64,000 nt of DNA from Labedella endophytica (lineage in GTDB: Bacteria > Actinomycetota > Actinomycetes > Actinomycetales > Microbacteriaceae). Of the stretch, positions 8,900 to 18,246 are shown one piece after another. A program made the translations under genes and the position numbers. Below the pieces are notes generated by a model that saw only the letters and a program-made list of their open reading frames with translations, made no database searches and was not told the origin of the DNA. The first letter of the stretch is position 1; each line of letters begins with the position of its first letter. Location: assembly GCF_003990045.1 (NCBI RefSeq), contig NZ_RZGZ01000002.1, positions 620,001-684,000 on the forward strand, in the 5' to 3' direction.

Positions 8900-9853
8900 C
8901 TAGACGGCGTCCCCCGGGATCGGTTCAACTGTAGCACCCTTGACGTCGACGGCCAGCATGAGCGGAGTCCAGTGCACGCCGGCGTGTCGGGCGATAAGAT
9001 CCGCAGCCTCGAGCCGCTCCCCCGCCCCGTTGGCGAGGACGAGCACCGAGGGACCGGCGCCCGAGACGACCGCGGGGAGCCCGTGCTCGCGCAGCAGAGC
9101 GACGACGCGGGCCGTCTCCGGCATCGCGGAGGCGCGGTAGCTCTGGTGCAGCTTGTCCTCGGTCGCCGCGAACAGCAGTTCGGGGCTCTGCGTGAGAGCG
9201 GCGATGAGGAGGGCGGACCGCGAGACGTTGAAGACGGCGTCCTCGTGCGGCACGTGCTCGGGCTGCAGGCCGCGTGCCACCTTGGTGGAGAGAGTGGCCT
9301 CCGGCACGAGGATGAGCGGGGAGACGCCGCGGTGCACGAGAAGCGTCTTCTGGGCAGGTCCCGACGCGGTCGTCCACGCGATGGCGAGGCCGCCGAAGAG
9401 GGCGGGCGCGACGTTGTCGGGGTGACCCTCGATCTCCGTCGCGAGCCGCAGGAGGGTCTCGTCGGTCATCTCCACGAGGCCGTCGAGCAGCCCCTTCGCG
9501 GCGACGATGCCCGCCACGACGGCGGCACCCGAGGAACCCATGCCACGCCCGTGCGGGATGGTGTTGCGGGCGCGGAGCTCGAGCCCCGGCGCCTCGACAC
9601 CCATCGCGGCGAGCGAGTGGAGCAGGGACGAGGCCACGAGGTTGGACTCGTCCGTCGGCACCTCGCCGGCACCGACACCCTCGACGTGCACGCGCACACC
9701 GGGGCGCTCGACGGCTTCGACCTCGAGCTCGTCGTAGACCGAGAGGGCGAGTCCCAGGGTGTCGAATCCCGGACCGAGGTTGGCGGTCGTCGCCGGCACC
9801 CGTACGGCGACGCGACGACCGACGAGGCTCGCGCCGCGCGACGGCTGCGCCAC
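8900..9853 (-). CDS. thrB: Homoserine kinase
   Basis: A GHMP-family kinase that phosphorylates homoserine with ATP in threonine synthesis. The 317-residue protein has the N-terminal PATTANLGPGFD motif and the phosphate-binding PHGRGMGSSGA loop near residue 100, plus a C-terminal GAGPS motif. The GTG start is 1 nt after the hom stop, so it is translationally coupled to hom. Threonine synthase (thrC), often found between hom and thrB, is absent from this cluster. A gap of about 200 bp that must contain the rho promoter follows. Confidence 0.95.
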   Translation of the reverse strand: MAQPSRGASLVGRRVAVRVPATTANLGPGFDTLGLALSVYDELEVEAVERPGVRVHVEGVGAGEVPTDESNLVASSLLHSLAAMGVEAPGLELRARNTIPHGRGMGSSGAAVVAGIVAAKGLLDGLVEMTDETLLRLATEIEGHPDNVAPALFGGLAIAWTTASGPAQKTLLVHRGVSPLILVPEATLSTKVARGLQPEHVPHEDAVFNVSRSALLIAALTQSPELLFAATEDKLHQSYRASAMPETARVVALLREHGLPAVVSGAGPSVLVLANGAGERLEAADLIARHAGVHWTPLMLAVDVKGATVEPIPGDAV

Positions 9854-9854
9854 C

Positions 9855-11192
9855 TCAGGCTCCTTCGATGCGCAGGACGCTGCGCACGGATTCCACGGCG
9901 TCGGAGGCCGAGAGTGCGTCGACGGCCGCCGCGAGGGCCGCGTCGCGCGCGGTGTGCGTGCCGATGACGAGGCTCGCGGTGCCGCCGTCGCGCTCCGCAG
10001 CCGGGTCGGCCGTCGGGTCCGTCGCGTCGGTGGTCTGCTGCAGGGTCTCCACGGAGACGCCGCGTGCGGCGAGGATCCCCGCGAGTTCAGCCAGCACGCC
10101 GGGACGATCCTCGACCTCGAGGCTGATCCGGTAGCGGGTCTCCGCGGCGCCGATCGGCAGGACGGCGAGGTCGGCCGCGATGGACTCCCCCACGCCGACG
10201 CCGCCGGCGAGGTGGCGGCGGGCGATCGAGACGACGTCGCCGAGCACGGCGGACGCGGTCTGCACTCCGCCGGCGCCGGCGCCGTAGAACATGAGGGGGC
10301 CGGCAGCCTCCGCCTCCACGAACACCGCATTGTTGCCGCCGTAGACGGTCGCGAGCGGGTGGTCGCGGCGCACGAGCGCGGGGTGCACGCGCGCGGAGAC
10401 GCCCTCGACACCGTCCTCGTCCGTGATGCGCTCGGCGATCGCGAGCAGCTTGATGACGAAGCCGGCCTCGCGCGCGGACTCGACGTCCTGCAGCGTGATC
10501 GCGGAGATGCCCTCCCGGTGCACGGCCGCGGCCGGGACCGAGGTGTGGAACGCGAGTCCCGCGAGGATCGCGGCCTTCTGCGCGGCGTCGTAGCCCTCGA
10601 CGTCGAGGGTGGGGTCGGCCTCGAGGTAGCCGAGCTCGAGGGCCACCCGCTGGGCGTCCTCCATGCTGTCGCCGAAGCGGTCCATGCGGTCGAGGATGTA
10701 GTTGGTGCTGCCGTTCACGATCGCGAGGATGCGCTCGACGTGGTCGCCCGCGAGGCTGTCGCGCAACGGCCGGATGATCGGGATCGCGGCGGCGACGGCG
10801 GCCTCGTAGTAGACCTCCGCCCCCACCTGGGCCGCGGCGGCGAAGATCTCGGCGCCGTGCTCGGCGAGGAGCGCCTTGTTGCCGGTGACGACGTCGGCTC
10901 CCGAGCCGATGGCCGCGAGGATGTGGGACTTGGCCGGTTCGATGCCGCCCATGAGTTCGACGACGATGTCGGCGCCCTGGATGAGCGTCTCCGCGTCGGT
11001 CGTGAAGAGCTCGGCGGGCAGGTCGACGGTGCGCTTCGCGCTCACGTCACGCACGGCGATGCCGACGAGGTCGATCGGGACACCGGCGCGGGCGGCCAGT
11101 TCGTCGTGGTGCTCGAGCAGCAGGCGCGCCACCTGGGCTCCCACGGTTCCCGCTCCGAGCAGGGCCACTCGGAGGCTGCGGGTCTCGCTCAT
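9855..11192 (-). CDS. hom: Homoserine dehydrogenase
   Basis: It reduces aspartate semialdehyde to homoserine with NAD(P)H, the branch point to threonine and methionine. The 445-residue protein has an N-terminal Rossmann motif (GAGTVGAQVA), the NGSTNYIL segment and the catalytic ELGYLEADPTLDVEG region. A C-terminal ACT domain begins with YRISLEVEDRPGVLAELA, the usual site of threonine feedback control. The ATG overlaps the lysA stop (ATGA). Near the C-terminus a short Asp/Thr/Ala-rich insert (DATDPTADPAAERDGG) interrupts the ACT domain. Confidence 0.96.
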   Translation of the reverse strand: MSETRSLRVALLGAGTVGAQVARLLLEHHDELAARAGVPIDLVGIAVRDVSAKRTVDLPAELFTTDAETLIQGADIVVELMGGIEPAKSHILAAIGSGADVVTGNKALLAEHGAEIFAAAAQVGAEVYYEAAVAAAIPIIRPLRDSLAGDHVERILAIVNGSTNYILDRMDRFGDSMEDAQRVALELGYLEADPTLDVEGYDAAQKAAILAGLAFHTSVPAAAVHREGISAITLQDVESAREAGFVIKLLAIAERITDEDGVEGVSARVHPALVRRDHPLATVYGGNNAVFVEAEAAGPLMFYGAGAGGVQTASAVLGDVVSIARRHLAGGVGVGESIAADLAVLPIGAAETRYRISLEVEDRPGVLAELAGILAARGVSVETLQQTTDATDPTADPAAERDGGTASLVIGTHTARDAALAAAVDALSASDAVESVRSVLRIEGA

Positions 11193-12703
11193 CGTTGATC
11201 CAATCCGGCGTCGCGCGCCAACAGCTGGTCTTCGGTGTCTCCGTGCACGAGGATCCGGGCACGTCCGTCGCTCACGGCGACCACGGGGGGCCTCGTGAGG
11301 AAGTTGTAGTTGCTCGCGAGCGAGAAGCAGTAGGCGCCCGTGGCGGGGACGGCCACGAGGTCGCCGGGGCGTACGTCGCCGGGCAGGTAGTCGGCGTTCA
11401 CGACGATGTCGCCGGACTCGCAGTGCTTTCCGGCGAGGCGAACGAGCTGCGGTGCGGCGTCGGACGCGCGGTCGACGACCCGCACGGTGTAGTCGGCGCC
11501 GTAGAGGGAGGGGCGGGCGTTGTCGCTCATGCCGCCGTCGACGCTCACGTACCGGCGCACAGCTGACCCGGCACGGTCGCTCTCGTGCACCGCCGCCGCG
11601 GCCCCGTCCGTCGCGCCCTCGGCACCCGAACCGGTGCCGAGATCGGGGTCGACGCCGACCTCCACGGTGACGTCCTTCGTGGTGCCGACGGTGTAGAGGG
11701 TGACGCCCGCTTGCCCGATGATCGAGCGGCCCGGCTCGAAGGCGAGCGCGGGCACGGGGATGTCGAGCTCGGCGCACGTGGCCGCGACGGTCTCGGCGAT
11801 GCGCGCGGCGATCGTCTCGATGGCCGTGGGCTCGTCGGCCGCCGTGTAGGCGATGCCGAAGCCGCCCCCGAGGTTGAGCGTGGGAACGGGGCCGCCGTCG
11901 AGGAGGCGCGCATGCACCGCGAGCATCCGGTGGGCGGACTCGGAGAAGCCGCCGGCGTCGAAGATCTGCGAGCCGATGTGGCAGTGCAGTCCCACGAAGT
12001 CGAGGGAGTCGTGCGCGCGGATCGCGGCGACCGCATCCTCCGCGGCGTCGAGCGTGAGGCCGAACTTCTGGTCCTCGTGCGCGGTCGCGAGGAAGTCGTG
12101 GGTCTGCGCGTGCACGCCCGAGTTGATGCGCAGGCGCACCCCCTGGCGCACGCCGTGACGCGTGGCGGCGGCCGCGACGCGCTCGATCTCCTGCAGGCTG
12201 TCGAGCACGATCGTACCGACGCCGCTCGTCACGGCGCGGGCGATCTCGGTCTGCGACTTGTTGTTGCCATGGAAGCCGATGCGGGCGGGCGGGGCTCCCG
12301 CGGCGAGCGCGAGGGCGAGTTCGCCGCCCGAGCACACGTCGATGCCGAGCCCGGCGTCGAGCATCCAGCGCACGACGTCCGCCGAGAGGAACGCCTTCCC
12401 CGCGTAGTAGCAGCTCGCGCTCGAGCCGATCGCGGTCATCGCGTCGTTCAGTGCGGTGGAGATGCGGACGGCGTTGGCGCGGGCCGTCCCCTCGTCCACG
12501 ACGTAGAGGGGGGTGCCGAAGGAGGCGGTCAGATCGGTGACGGCGACGCCCGCGATCTCGACGACCCCGTCGTCACGACGCTCGGCGCCCGCCGGCCAGA
12601 CGCCCGCGCTCAGCTCGTTCGCGTCGGCCGGCAGCGTCAGCCACGAGGGGGCGAGCGGATTGGCGGCGCGGGATGCCACGGGGCTGTGCTGATCTGAGAC
12701 CAC
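11189..12703 (-). CDS. lysA: Diaminopimelate decarboxylase
   Basis: This PLP enzyme makes L-lysine from meso-diaminopimelate. With the start used here the protein has 504 residues, and the PLP lysine is K103 (YYAGKAF). Other family motifs are DVCSGGELALAL, NLGGGFGIAY, EPGRSIIG, VDGGMSDN and CESGDIV. An insert of about 30 residues rich in Gly, Ala and Asp precedes the VDGGMSDN motif. The GTG at 12703 was chosen as the first start after the TAGACT -10 box at 12751-12756. No good ribosome-binding site is visible and an internal GTG eight codons later is possible. It is the first gene of lysA-hom-thrB. Confidence 0.93.
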   Translation of the reverse strand: MVSDQHSPVASRAANPLAPSWLTLPADANELSAGVWPAGAERRDDGVVEIAGVAVTDLTASFGTPLYVVDEGTARANAVRISTALNDAMTAIGSSASCYYAGKAFLSADVVRWMLDAGLGIDVCSGGELALALAAGAPPARIGFHGNNKSQTEIARAVTSGVGTIVLDSLQEIERVAAAATRHGVRQGVRLRINSGVHAQTHDFLATAHEDQKFGLTLDAAEDAVAAIRAHDSLDFVGLHCHIGSQIFDAGGFSESAHRMLAVHARLLDGGPVPTLNLGGGFGIAYTAADEPTAIETIAARIAETVAATCAELDIPVPALAFEPGRSIIGQAGVTLYTVGTTKDVTVEVGVDPDLGTGSGAEGATDGAAAAVHESDRAGSAVRRYVSVDGGMSDNARPSLYGADYTVRVVDRASDAAPQLVRLAGKHCESGDIVVNADYLPGDVRPGDLVAVPATGAYCFSLASNYNFLTRPPVVAVSDGRARILVHGDTEDQLLARDAGLDQR

Positions 12704-12750
12704 GGAATGCCTGACGGAGAGAGAAAAGCTGACGGACGGTGACCGCCCCG

Positions 12751-12756
12751 AGTCTA
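12751..12756 (-). promoter_or_regulatory. -10 box of the lysA-hom-thrB operon
   Basis: TAGACT on the minus strand sits in the 125-bp gap between the LmeA-like gene and lysA and would give a leader of about 40 nt. Confidence 0.45.
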
Positions 12757-12828
12757 CCGATCGTCGCACGCACCGGATTCCGGCACCGGCATCCGCGAGG
12801 CGACGCCCGCCCGCAGTGCGGACGGCGG

Positions 12829-13617
12829 CTAGCCGCAGGTGCCGCGGGACTCCAACAGGTCGCCGTCGAGGACCACGTTCGAGATGCCGAGCGTGAGTTC
12901 CGCGGCTTCGGGGGTGACCTCGAGACCTGTGAGCTGCGCGCCCTCCGGCAGGTAGTTGGCAACGCACACGGTGACGGGGGAATCGCCGACGAGGCGGTCG
13001 AGGATCGGCTGCACGTCGACGGTTCCGAGGTCCGTCGTGATCTCCGCCGAGTCGGGTGTGAAGATGAGCGACGTGCCCGCCGCCTCGGGGATGACGCTCA
13101 GGAGGTAGGAGATCTGGATGCCGAGGAAGGCGGTGCCGTCCTCGTAGCTGAGCGTGCCGTCCCCGAACCGCAGATCGGGGTCGTTGCCCGGCATCGTGAC
13201 GAACGCGTTGAGCGCCTCCTCGTCGAGCGTTGCGACCGCGTCGACGCGCCCGACAGGCTCCTCGATGTCCGTCGGCACATCGAGGGCGGTGATCTCCATG
13301 CCCATCGGCACGCCGTCGACGACCGCGGCGTCGTCGCTCAGGACGATCCGCTCCATCCGGCCGCTGAGGAGCTGCACGATCACCCAGTCGCCCTCGATCG
13401 CCACGTCGACGTCGGCCTCGACGTTCTCGGGCAGTCGCTGCTCCACCTGGGTCTTCACGACGTCTTGCGCGATGTTCCGCGCGATACCGTCGCCCGCGAT
13501 GAGCGCGACGACACCGAGAACGAGGAGCACGATCGCGACGAACAGCCCGATCACCCAGCGCCGTCCGCGGCTCGGGTTCTTCTCGACGGGGCGGGCGACG
13601 AAGAAGTCGTCGGTCAT
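12829..13617 (-). CDS. Membrane-anchored LmeA/DUF2993-like protein
   Basis: The 262-residue protein has a short basic cytoplasmic N-terminus, one transmembrane segment at about residues 22-42 (IGLFVAIVLLVLGVVALIAG) and a long extracytoplasmic region starting IARNIAQDVVKTQVEQRL. That beginning and the repeated beta-rich pattern match the DUF2993/LmeA family, whose characterised mycobacterial member binds phospholipid and affects lipomannan elongation. The start lies 1 nt after the argS stop, so it is co-transcribed with argS. A lone C-terminal Cys (ESRGTCG) and one near residue 220 could form a disulfide. Its role here is unknown. Confidence 0.7.
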   Translation of the reverse strand: MTDDFFVARPVEKNPSRGRRWVIGLFVAIVLLVLGVVALIAGDGIARNIAQDVVKTQVEQRLPENVEADVDVAIEGDWVIVQLLSGRMERIVLSDDAAVVDGVPMGMEITALDVPTDIEEPVGRVDAVATLDEEALNAFVTMPGNDPDLRFGDGTLSYEDGTAFLGIQISYLLSVIPEAAGTSLIFTPDSAEITTDLGTVDVQPILDRLVGDSPVTVCVANYLPEGAQLTGLEVTPEAAELTLGISNVVLDGDLLESRGTCG

Positions 13618-13618
13618 G

Positions 13619-15283
13619 TCACATCCGTTCGGGCGCGGAGACGCCGAGGAGGCCGAGGCCGTTGCGGATCACCTGGCCCGTGGCGTCGTTCAGCCACAGG
13701 CGCGTGCGGTGCAGGTCGGAGACGGGTTCGTCCCCCATGGGCAGGACGCGGCAGTTGTCGTACCAGCGGTGGTAGAGCCCGGCCACCTCCTCGAGGTAGC
13801 GGGCGATGCGGTGCGGTTCGCGCAGCTCGGCGGCCTGCGCCACGATGCGCGGGAACTCCTGCAGCGCACCGAGGAGCGCCGACTCGGTCTCGTGCTCGAG
13901 CAGTTCGGGTGCGAACGCCGAGCGGTCGACCCCGCCGGCGGCGGCGTTCCGGTCCACGGCGGACGTGCGCGCGTGGGCGTACTGCACGTAGAAGACGGGA
14001 TTGTCGTTCGAGCGCTTCGAGAGCAGATCGAGGTCGATGTCGAGCGGGGAGTCGCTCGAGGAGCGCACGAGCGCGTAGCGTCCGGCGTCCACACCCACGG
14101 CGTCGACGAGGTCGTCGAGCGTGACGATCGTGCCGTTGCGCTTCGACATCTTGACGGGCTCGCCGTCCTTCAGCAGGTTGACCATCTGCCCGATGAGGAT
14201 CTGCAGGTTCACCCCGGGGGTGTCCCCGAAGGCCTCCGCCATCGCCATCATGCGGCCGACGTAGCCGTGGTGGTCGGCGCCGAGCATGATGAGGTTCTGC
14301 TCGAAGCCGCGCTCACGCTTGTTGAGGTAGTAGCCGAGGTCGCCGGAGATGTAGGCGGGCTCGCCGTTGCTACGGATGATGACGCGGTCGCGGTCGTCGC
14401 CGAACGTGGTGGTGCGCAGCCACACGGCACCGTCCTCCTCGAAGACGTGGCCGAGGGCACGCAGGCGCTCGATGGCGCGACCGACGGCGCCGGACTCGTG
14501 CAGGTGGTCCTCGTGGAAGAACACGTCGAAGTCGACACCGAAGCCGTGCAGCTTGCCCTTGATCTCCTCGAACATGAGCTCGGTGCCGTGCTTGCGGAAG
14601 ATCTCCTGCTGGGCCGCACGGTCGAGCGTGGACATGTCGCCGTCGTACTCCGTGACGACCTGTTCGGCGATCTCACCGATGTAGGCGCCGCCGTAGCCGT
14701 CCTCCGGCGTCGGCTCGCCGAGGTGGTGGGCGAGGAGGCTGCGCGCGAAGCGGTCGATCTGCGAACCGTGGTCGTTGAAGTAGTACTCGCGGGTCACGGA
14801 CGCACCCTCGGCCTGGAGCACACGGGCGAGCGAGTCGCCCACCGCGGCCCAGCGCACGCCGCCCATGTGGATGGGGCCCGTGGGATTGGCGGAGACGAAC
14901 TCGAGGTTGATGGGGATGCCGGCGTAGAGGTCGCCGCGGCCGTAGCCGTCGCCCGCGTCCACGATCGTCTTCGCAAGCACGCCGGCGGACGCCGCGGAGA
15001 GGCGGATGTTGATGAAGCCGGGGCCGGCGACCTCGGCCGAGTCGATGCCGTCCACCTGGGCGAGGCCCTCGGCGAGCTCGGTCGCGAGCTCGCGCGGGTT
15101 CACGCCGAGCGGCTTCGCGAGGCGCATGGCGAGGTTGGAGGTCCAGTCGCCGTGCTCGCGGTTCTTGGGCCGCTCGATCGTGACCGATTCGCGCGTGATG
15201 GACGCCGAGAATCCGGCCTGGCGTCGCTCCGCGAGCGGGAGGACGAGGTCGAACAGGGTCTGGGCGAGATCAGCAGGGGTCAC
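13619..15283 (-). CDS. argS: Arginyl-tRNA synthetase
   Basis: A class I synthetase that charges tRNA-Arg. The 554-residue protein has an N-terminal Add-1 domain for tRNA D-loop recognition, the HIGH-equivalent HMGG at residue 139 within [12 protein letters not shown], a KMSK loop (VKMSKRNG) at about 355 and a C-terminal DALR anticodon-binding domain. The GTG start lies 8 nt after TAGAAT (15292-15297), which supports a leaderless transcript and this start over the longer open frame. Confidence 0.96.
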   Translation of the reverse strand: MTPADLAQTLFDLVLPLAERRQAGFSASITRESVTIERPKNREHGDWTSNLAMRLAKPLGVNPRELATELAEGLAQVDGIDSAEVAGPGFINIRLSAASAGVLAKTIVDAGDGYGRGDLYAGIPINLEFVSANPTGPIHMGGVRWAAVGDSLARVLQAEGASVTREYYFNDHGSQIDRFARSLLAHHLGEPTPEDGYGGAYIGEIAEQVVTEYDGDMSTLDRAAQQEIFRKHGTELMFEEIKGKLHGFGVDFDVFFHEDHLHESGAVGRAIERLRALGHVFEEDGAVWLRTTTFGDDRDRVIIRSNGEPAYISGDLGYYLNKRERGFEQNLIMLGADHHGYVGRMMAMAEAFGDTPGVNLQILIGQMVNLLKDGEPVKMSKRNGTIVTLDDLVDAVGVDAGRYALVRSSSDSPLDIDLDLLSKRSNDNPVFYVQYAHARTSAVDRNAAAGGVDRSAFAPELLEHETESALLGALQEFPRIVAQAAELREPHRIARYLEEVAGLYHRWYDNCRVLPMGDEPVSDLHRTRLWLNDATGQVIRNGLGLLGVSAPERM

Positions 15284-15291
15284 GGGGGTCG

Positions 15292-15297
15292 ATTCTA
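15292..15297 (-). promoter_or_regulatory. -10 box of a leaderless argS promoter
   Basis: TAGAAT on the minus strand, 8 nt before the argS GTG. It lies in a 126-bp gap shared with the divergent lipoprotein gene. Confidence 0.55.
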
Positions 15298-15409
15298 TCC
15301 GGCCCACCGGCGGATGAGACCCGGCCGATCCGGCCCCGCCGCTCGTGCCTCCGCGGACGTGGACCCGCACGGCGTTATCGTCGGGAGTCCCCCTCGAGAA
15401 AAGACCAGG

Positions 15410-16054
15410 ATGACCGCCTCAGCCCTCCCCCGCGTCCGCACCGTCCTGTTCACCGCGCTCGTCGTCGGTTCCCTCGGCCTGCTGAGCGGGTGCGCTCCCG
15501 AGCCGGGCCCGACGAGTCCGACCGACAGCCCCTCGGCCACCGCGTCGCCGAGCATCACGGCCCCCGGAGGCACCGAGCAGCCGAGCGGCGAGCCCACCGA
15601 ACCCGCCGAGCTCCCGGATCTCGGGGAGGCCGGGCCGGAGTGCGGCGACGTGCTCTCCGACGATGACATCTACGCGTACAACCCCAACTTCAGCGCCGTC
15701 GCCTCCCCGACGCCCGCCTCCGATTCCCTGCTCGAGCGCGCCGCCTCACTCGACGGGACGACGTGCCGCTGGGTGAACAACTCGAGCGGCGAGGCCCTCG
15801 ACATCGCCGTCGCGGTGCCGGGAGAGACCGAGCTCGCTGAGCTCCGGGACGAGGCGGAGTCCTCCGCGACGCCCGCTCCTGCGCTCTCCGATCCCCCCGC
15901 CGTGGAGGCCTACTTCGACCGCGTAGGAGACGTGGGCACCGGCCAGGTCTTCGCCGACGGCCGCTGGATCGTCCTGTCCGACGCCGCGTTCCTCGAGGCG
16001 GGCGACCTCGAGGAACTCGTGGCCACGGTGCTCGCGAACGTCTCTGCGGCGTAG
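15410..16054 (+). CDS. Secreted lipoprotein of unknown function
   Basis: The 214-residue product has a lipoprotein signal peptide with lipobox LLSGC, so Cys27 or nearby would be lipidated. It is followed by a Pro/Ser/Thr-rich linker of about 45 residues and a globular part with two further cysteines (GPECGD and GTTCRW) that could pair. The globular part has no recognised motif. A CCAGGA ribosome-binding site precedes the ATG. The gene is divergent from argS and followed after 31 bp by a small membrane protein. It is probably a cell-surface protein of the actinobacterial lipoprotein class. Confidence 0.75.
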   Translation: MTASALPRVRTVLFTALVVGSLGLLSGCAPEPGPTSPTDSPSATASPSITAPGGTEQPSGEPTEPAELPDLGEAGPECGDVLSDDDIYAYNPNFSAVASPTPASDSLLERAASLDGTTCRWVNNSSGEALDIAVAVPGETELAELRDEAESSATPAPALSDPPAVEAYFDRVGDVGTGQVFADGRWIVLSDAAFLEAGDLEELVATVLANVSAA

Positions 16055-16072
16055 CTCGCACTGGCGCCGGGC

Positions 16073-16078
16073 TACCCT
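16073..16078 (+). promoter_or_regulatory. -10 box of a leaderless promoter
   Basis: TACCCT ends 7 nt before the GTG at 16086, consistent with transcription starting at the start codon of the small membrane protein. Confidence 0.4.
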
Positions 16079-16085
16079 TTCAACG

Positions 16086-16292
16086 GTGGAGTACATCAAG
16101 CCCTGGCACCCCGTGTTCGCGTGGGCGGCCCTCGTGATCGCGGTCCTCGGCATCGGCCTGTCCCTCTACAACCTGTTCGTGAATACCGGGAACGTCGGAT
16201 CGTGGCTCCCACTGCTGCTGATCATGCCCTTCACGTTCGCCTACGCGATCGTGAGCCTGCGGGTGCGGTCTCGGCGGAAACGCTCGCGCTGA
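16086..16292 (+). CDS. Small two-helix membrane protein
   Basis: A 68-residue protein with two transmembrane segments (about 10-31 and 40-58) and a strongly basic C-terminus (RVRSRRKRSR) that should stay in the cytoplasm. The GTG start sits 7 nt after a TACCCT box. No family is recognised. Its charge pattern and codon use look like a real gene rather than a chance frame. Confidence 0.6.
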   Translation: MEYIKPWHPVFAWAALVIAVLGIGLSLYNLFVNTGNVGSWLPLLLIMPFTFAYAIVSLRVRSRRKRSR

Positions 16293-16332
16293 CGCAGCGT
16301 CGCCCGCCAGCGTCGCCCGCCGCGGCCGACAC

Positions 16333-17151
16333 CTATCGAACGCGCGTCGCCGCGAGCGAGCCCAGAAGCGCGAGCGCCTGGGCGCTGGCCGATCCGGGTT
16401 CTGCGAGATAGACGACGAGTTCCTGCCCGGGGGCTGCCCGGACGTCGAAGCTGTGCGATCGCACGGTGAGCGAGCCGACATCGGGGTGGAGGAACTGCTT
16501 CTCCGTGAGGCGTTTGCTGCGCGCCTCGGCGGTCTGCCACAGCTCGGCGAACTCGGCACTCGCCTCCCGCAGCTCGTCCACGACGGCACGGAGACGGAGA
16601 TCCGCGGGGGCCGCGGCCACGGCCAGCCGGAGCCCCGCGACGGTTGCCGCGGCGGCCGACGCCCAATCGACCCAGAGGCTCCGCGCATGGGGGTCGAGGA
16701 ACAGCATCTGCGCCAGGTTGTCGGGGTACGACGCCGAGGGGAAGAGCGCTCGACCGAGCGTGTTCGCGGCGAGCACGTCGTAGGAACGACCGAGGACCAT
16801 GGCCGGGTGATTCGGCCAGGAATCGAGCAGCGCGAGCAGCTCCGGCGCCGCGCGTTCCCCCGCGCTCGAGGCCGGCGCTGGGCCGAGTCCCGCGAGTCGG
16901 AAGAGGTGCTGGCGGGCCTCGTCGTCGAGGCCGAGGACACGGCCGAGCGCATCGAGCACCGCGGGCGACGGGTTCGTCTCCCTGCCCTGCTCGAGGCGGA
17001 TGTAATAGTCGGCGCTCATCCCCGCCGCCACCGCGACCTCCTCCCGGCGCAGCCCCGCGACCTGACGTCGCCCGCCGGACGGGAAGCCGGCGGACTCCGG
17101 ACTCGTCGCCGCGCGCCGGGCGCGGAGGTAGTCGCCGAGATCGCTGGTCAT
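16333..17151 (-). CDS. XRE-type regulator with MmyB-like ligand domain
   Basis: The 272-residue protein has an N-terminal helix-turn-helix (about 20-75: RREEVAVAAGMSADYYIRLEQ) followed by the MmyB-type domain, which often binds a lipid-like ligand, containing W-P-N-H-P and the tail motif FLHPDVGSLTV. This architecture is common for regulators divergent to short-chain dehydrogenases in actinobacteria, and here the SDR gene starts 100 bp away on the other strand. The ATG is preceded at 6 nt by TAGGGT (17158-17163), a leaderless arrangement. It probably controls the SDR and Atu4866-like genes. Confidence 0.88.
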   Translation of the reverse strand: MTSDLGDYLRARRAATSPESAGFPSGGRRQVAGLRREEVAVAAGMSADYYIRLEQGRETNPSPAVLDALGRVLGLDDEARQHLFRLAGLGPAPASSAGERAAPELLALLDSWPNHPAMVLGRSYDVLAANTLGRALFPSASYPDNLAQMLFLDPHARSLWVDWASAAAATVAGLRLAVAAAPADLRLRAVVDELREASAEFAELWQTAEARSKRLTEKQFLHPDVGSLTVRSHSFDVRAAPGQELVVYLAEPGSASAQALALLGSLAATRVR

Positions 17152-17157
17152 GCGTCG

Positions 17158-17163
17158 ACCCTA
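17158..17163 (-). promoter_or_regulatory. -10 box of a leaderless regulator promoter
   Basis: TAGGGT on the minus strand lies 6 nt before the XRE-family regulator ATG. Confidence 0.45.
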
Positions 17164-17251
17164 TGACGGCGGGAGCGCAGACGGGAGGGTGCGCGGCACC
17201 CAGGCGGACCGCGGCCCTCGGGCGCGACGCCGGCGGCCGCAGGGTGGAGGC

Positions 17252-17989
17252 ATGAACACACCTGACTCCCGCAAGATCGTCCTCGTCACCGGCGCCAGCA
17301 GCGGCATCGGGGCGGCCACCGCCGAGCGGCTGGCCTCCGACGGGCACCACGTGGTGCTCGCCGCCCGCCGCACCGACCGGCTCGACGCTCTCACCGCACG
17401 ACTGACCACCTCGGGCGCCTCGGTTGAGAGCGTTCAGCTCGACGTCGTGGATCACGACGCCCACCGGGCGGTGGTCGACGCGATCGTCACCGAGCATGGT
17501 CGACTCGACGTGCTCGTCGCGAACGCCGGTGTCATGCCGCTGTCCCGCCTCGACGCCGGCCTCGTCGACGAATGGCGCCGCATGGTCGACGTCAACGTGA
17601 TGGGCCTCCTCAACGGGATCGCCGCGAGCCTCCCCCACTTCACCCGACAGGGTTCCGGACACCTCGTGACGATCGCCTCGATCGGTGCGCACGAGGTGCC
17701 GCCGACGAGCGCCGTGTATTCCGGCACGAAGTTCGCCGCCTGGGCGATCACCGAGGGGCTCCGTGTGGAATCCCCCGCGGGTATCCGCGTGTCGACGATC
17801 AGCCCCGGCGTGACCGAGAGCGAACTCGCCGACTCGATCAGCGATCCGGTCGCCCGCGAGGCCATGGTCGCCTACCGGGCGCACGCCATCCCGGCGTCGA
17901 GCATCGCGGGCGCCGTGGCCTTCTCGATCGACCAGCCCGGGGATGTCGACGTCAACGAGATCATCGTCCGGCCGGCGGCACAGCGATGA
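17252..17989 (+). CDS. Short-chain dehydrogenase/reductase
   Basis: A 245-residue classical SDR with the cofactor motif TGASSGIG near residue 14, the NAG motif, catalytic Ser in TIASIGA and the active-site YSGTK. The sequence ending in DVDVNEIIVRPAAQ is typical of the YdfG-like oxidoreductases that act on small alcohols or hydroxy acids with NADP. The substrate is unknown. A GGTGGAGG ribosome-binding site precedes the ATG. The last codons overlap the start of the next gene (ATGA), and the XRE-type regulator is divergent. Confidence 0.88.
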   Translation: MNTPDSRKIVLVTGASSGIGAATAERLASDGHHVVLAARRTDRLDALTARLTTSGASVESVQLDVVDHDAHRAVVDAIVTEHGRLDVLVANAGVMPLSRLDAGLVDEWRRMVDVNVMGLLNGIAASLPHFTRQGSGHLVTIASIGAHEVPPTSAVYSGTKFAAWAITEGLRVESPAGIRVSTISPGVTESELADSISDPVAREAMVAYRAHAIPASSIAGAVAFSIDQPGDVDVNEIIVRPAAQR

Positions 17990-18216
17990 CCGATCACCTC
18001 GGGCTCTGGTGCACATTCGACGGTCATGTGCGGCAGGAGCTGCGCGCCGACGGCCGCTACGTGGAGGCGCGCGGCACCCGCGAGGCGGCCTACACCGGAC
18101 GGTACGAGATCCACGGCGACCGCATCGAGTACTGGGACGACAGCGGTTTCACCGCGGACGGCACGTTCGTGCGCGGCGTCCTCCACCACGGCGGCATGGT
18201 CATGCACCGCCGCTGA
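17986..18216 (+). CDS. Atu4866-family small protein
   Basis: The 76-residue protein resembles the Atu4866 family, small beta-barrel-like proteins with no firmly established function. Visible features are LWCTFDGHVRQEL at the start, the RYEIHGDRIEYWDD core and GVLHHGGMVM at the end. It overlaps the upstream SDR stop by 4 nt (ATGA), so the two proteins are made together, which suggests a shared substrate or complex. The divergent XRE regulator probably controls both. Confidence 0.75.
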   Translation: MTDHLGLWCTFDGHVRQELRADGRYVEARGTREAAYTGRYEIHGDRIEYWDDSGFTADGTFVRGVLHHGGMVMHRR

Positions 18217-18246
18217 CACCGGCCGTCCGAGATATGCCTGCTCGAT

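Noticed and set aside
13154-15409. A long plus-strand frame joined to the lipoprotein
   Set aside because: It is antisense to argS and the LmeA-like gene. The lipoprotein signal peptide defines the start at 15410.
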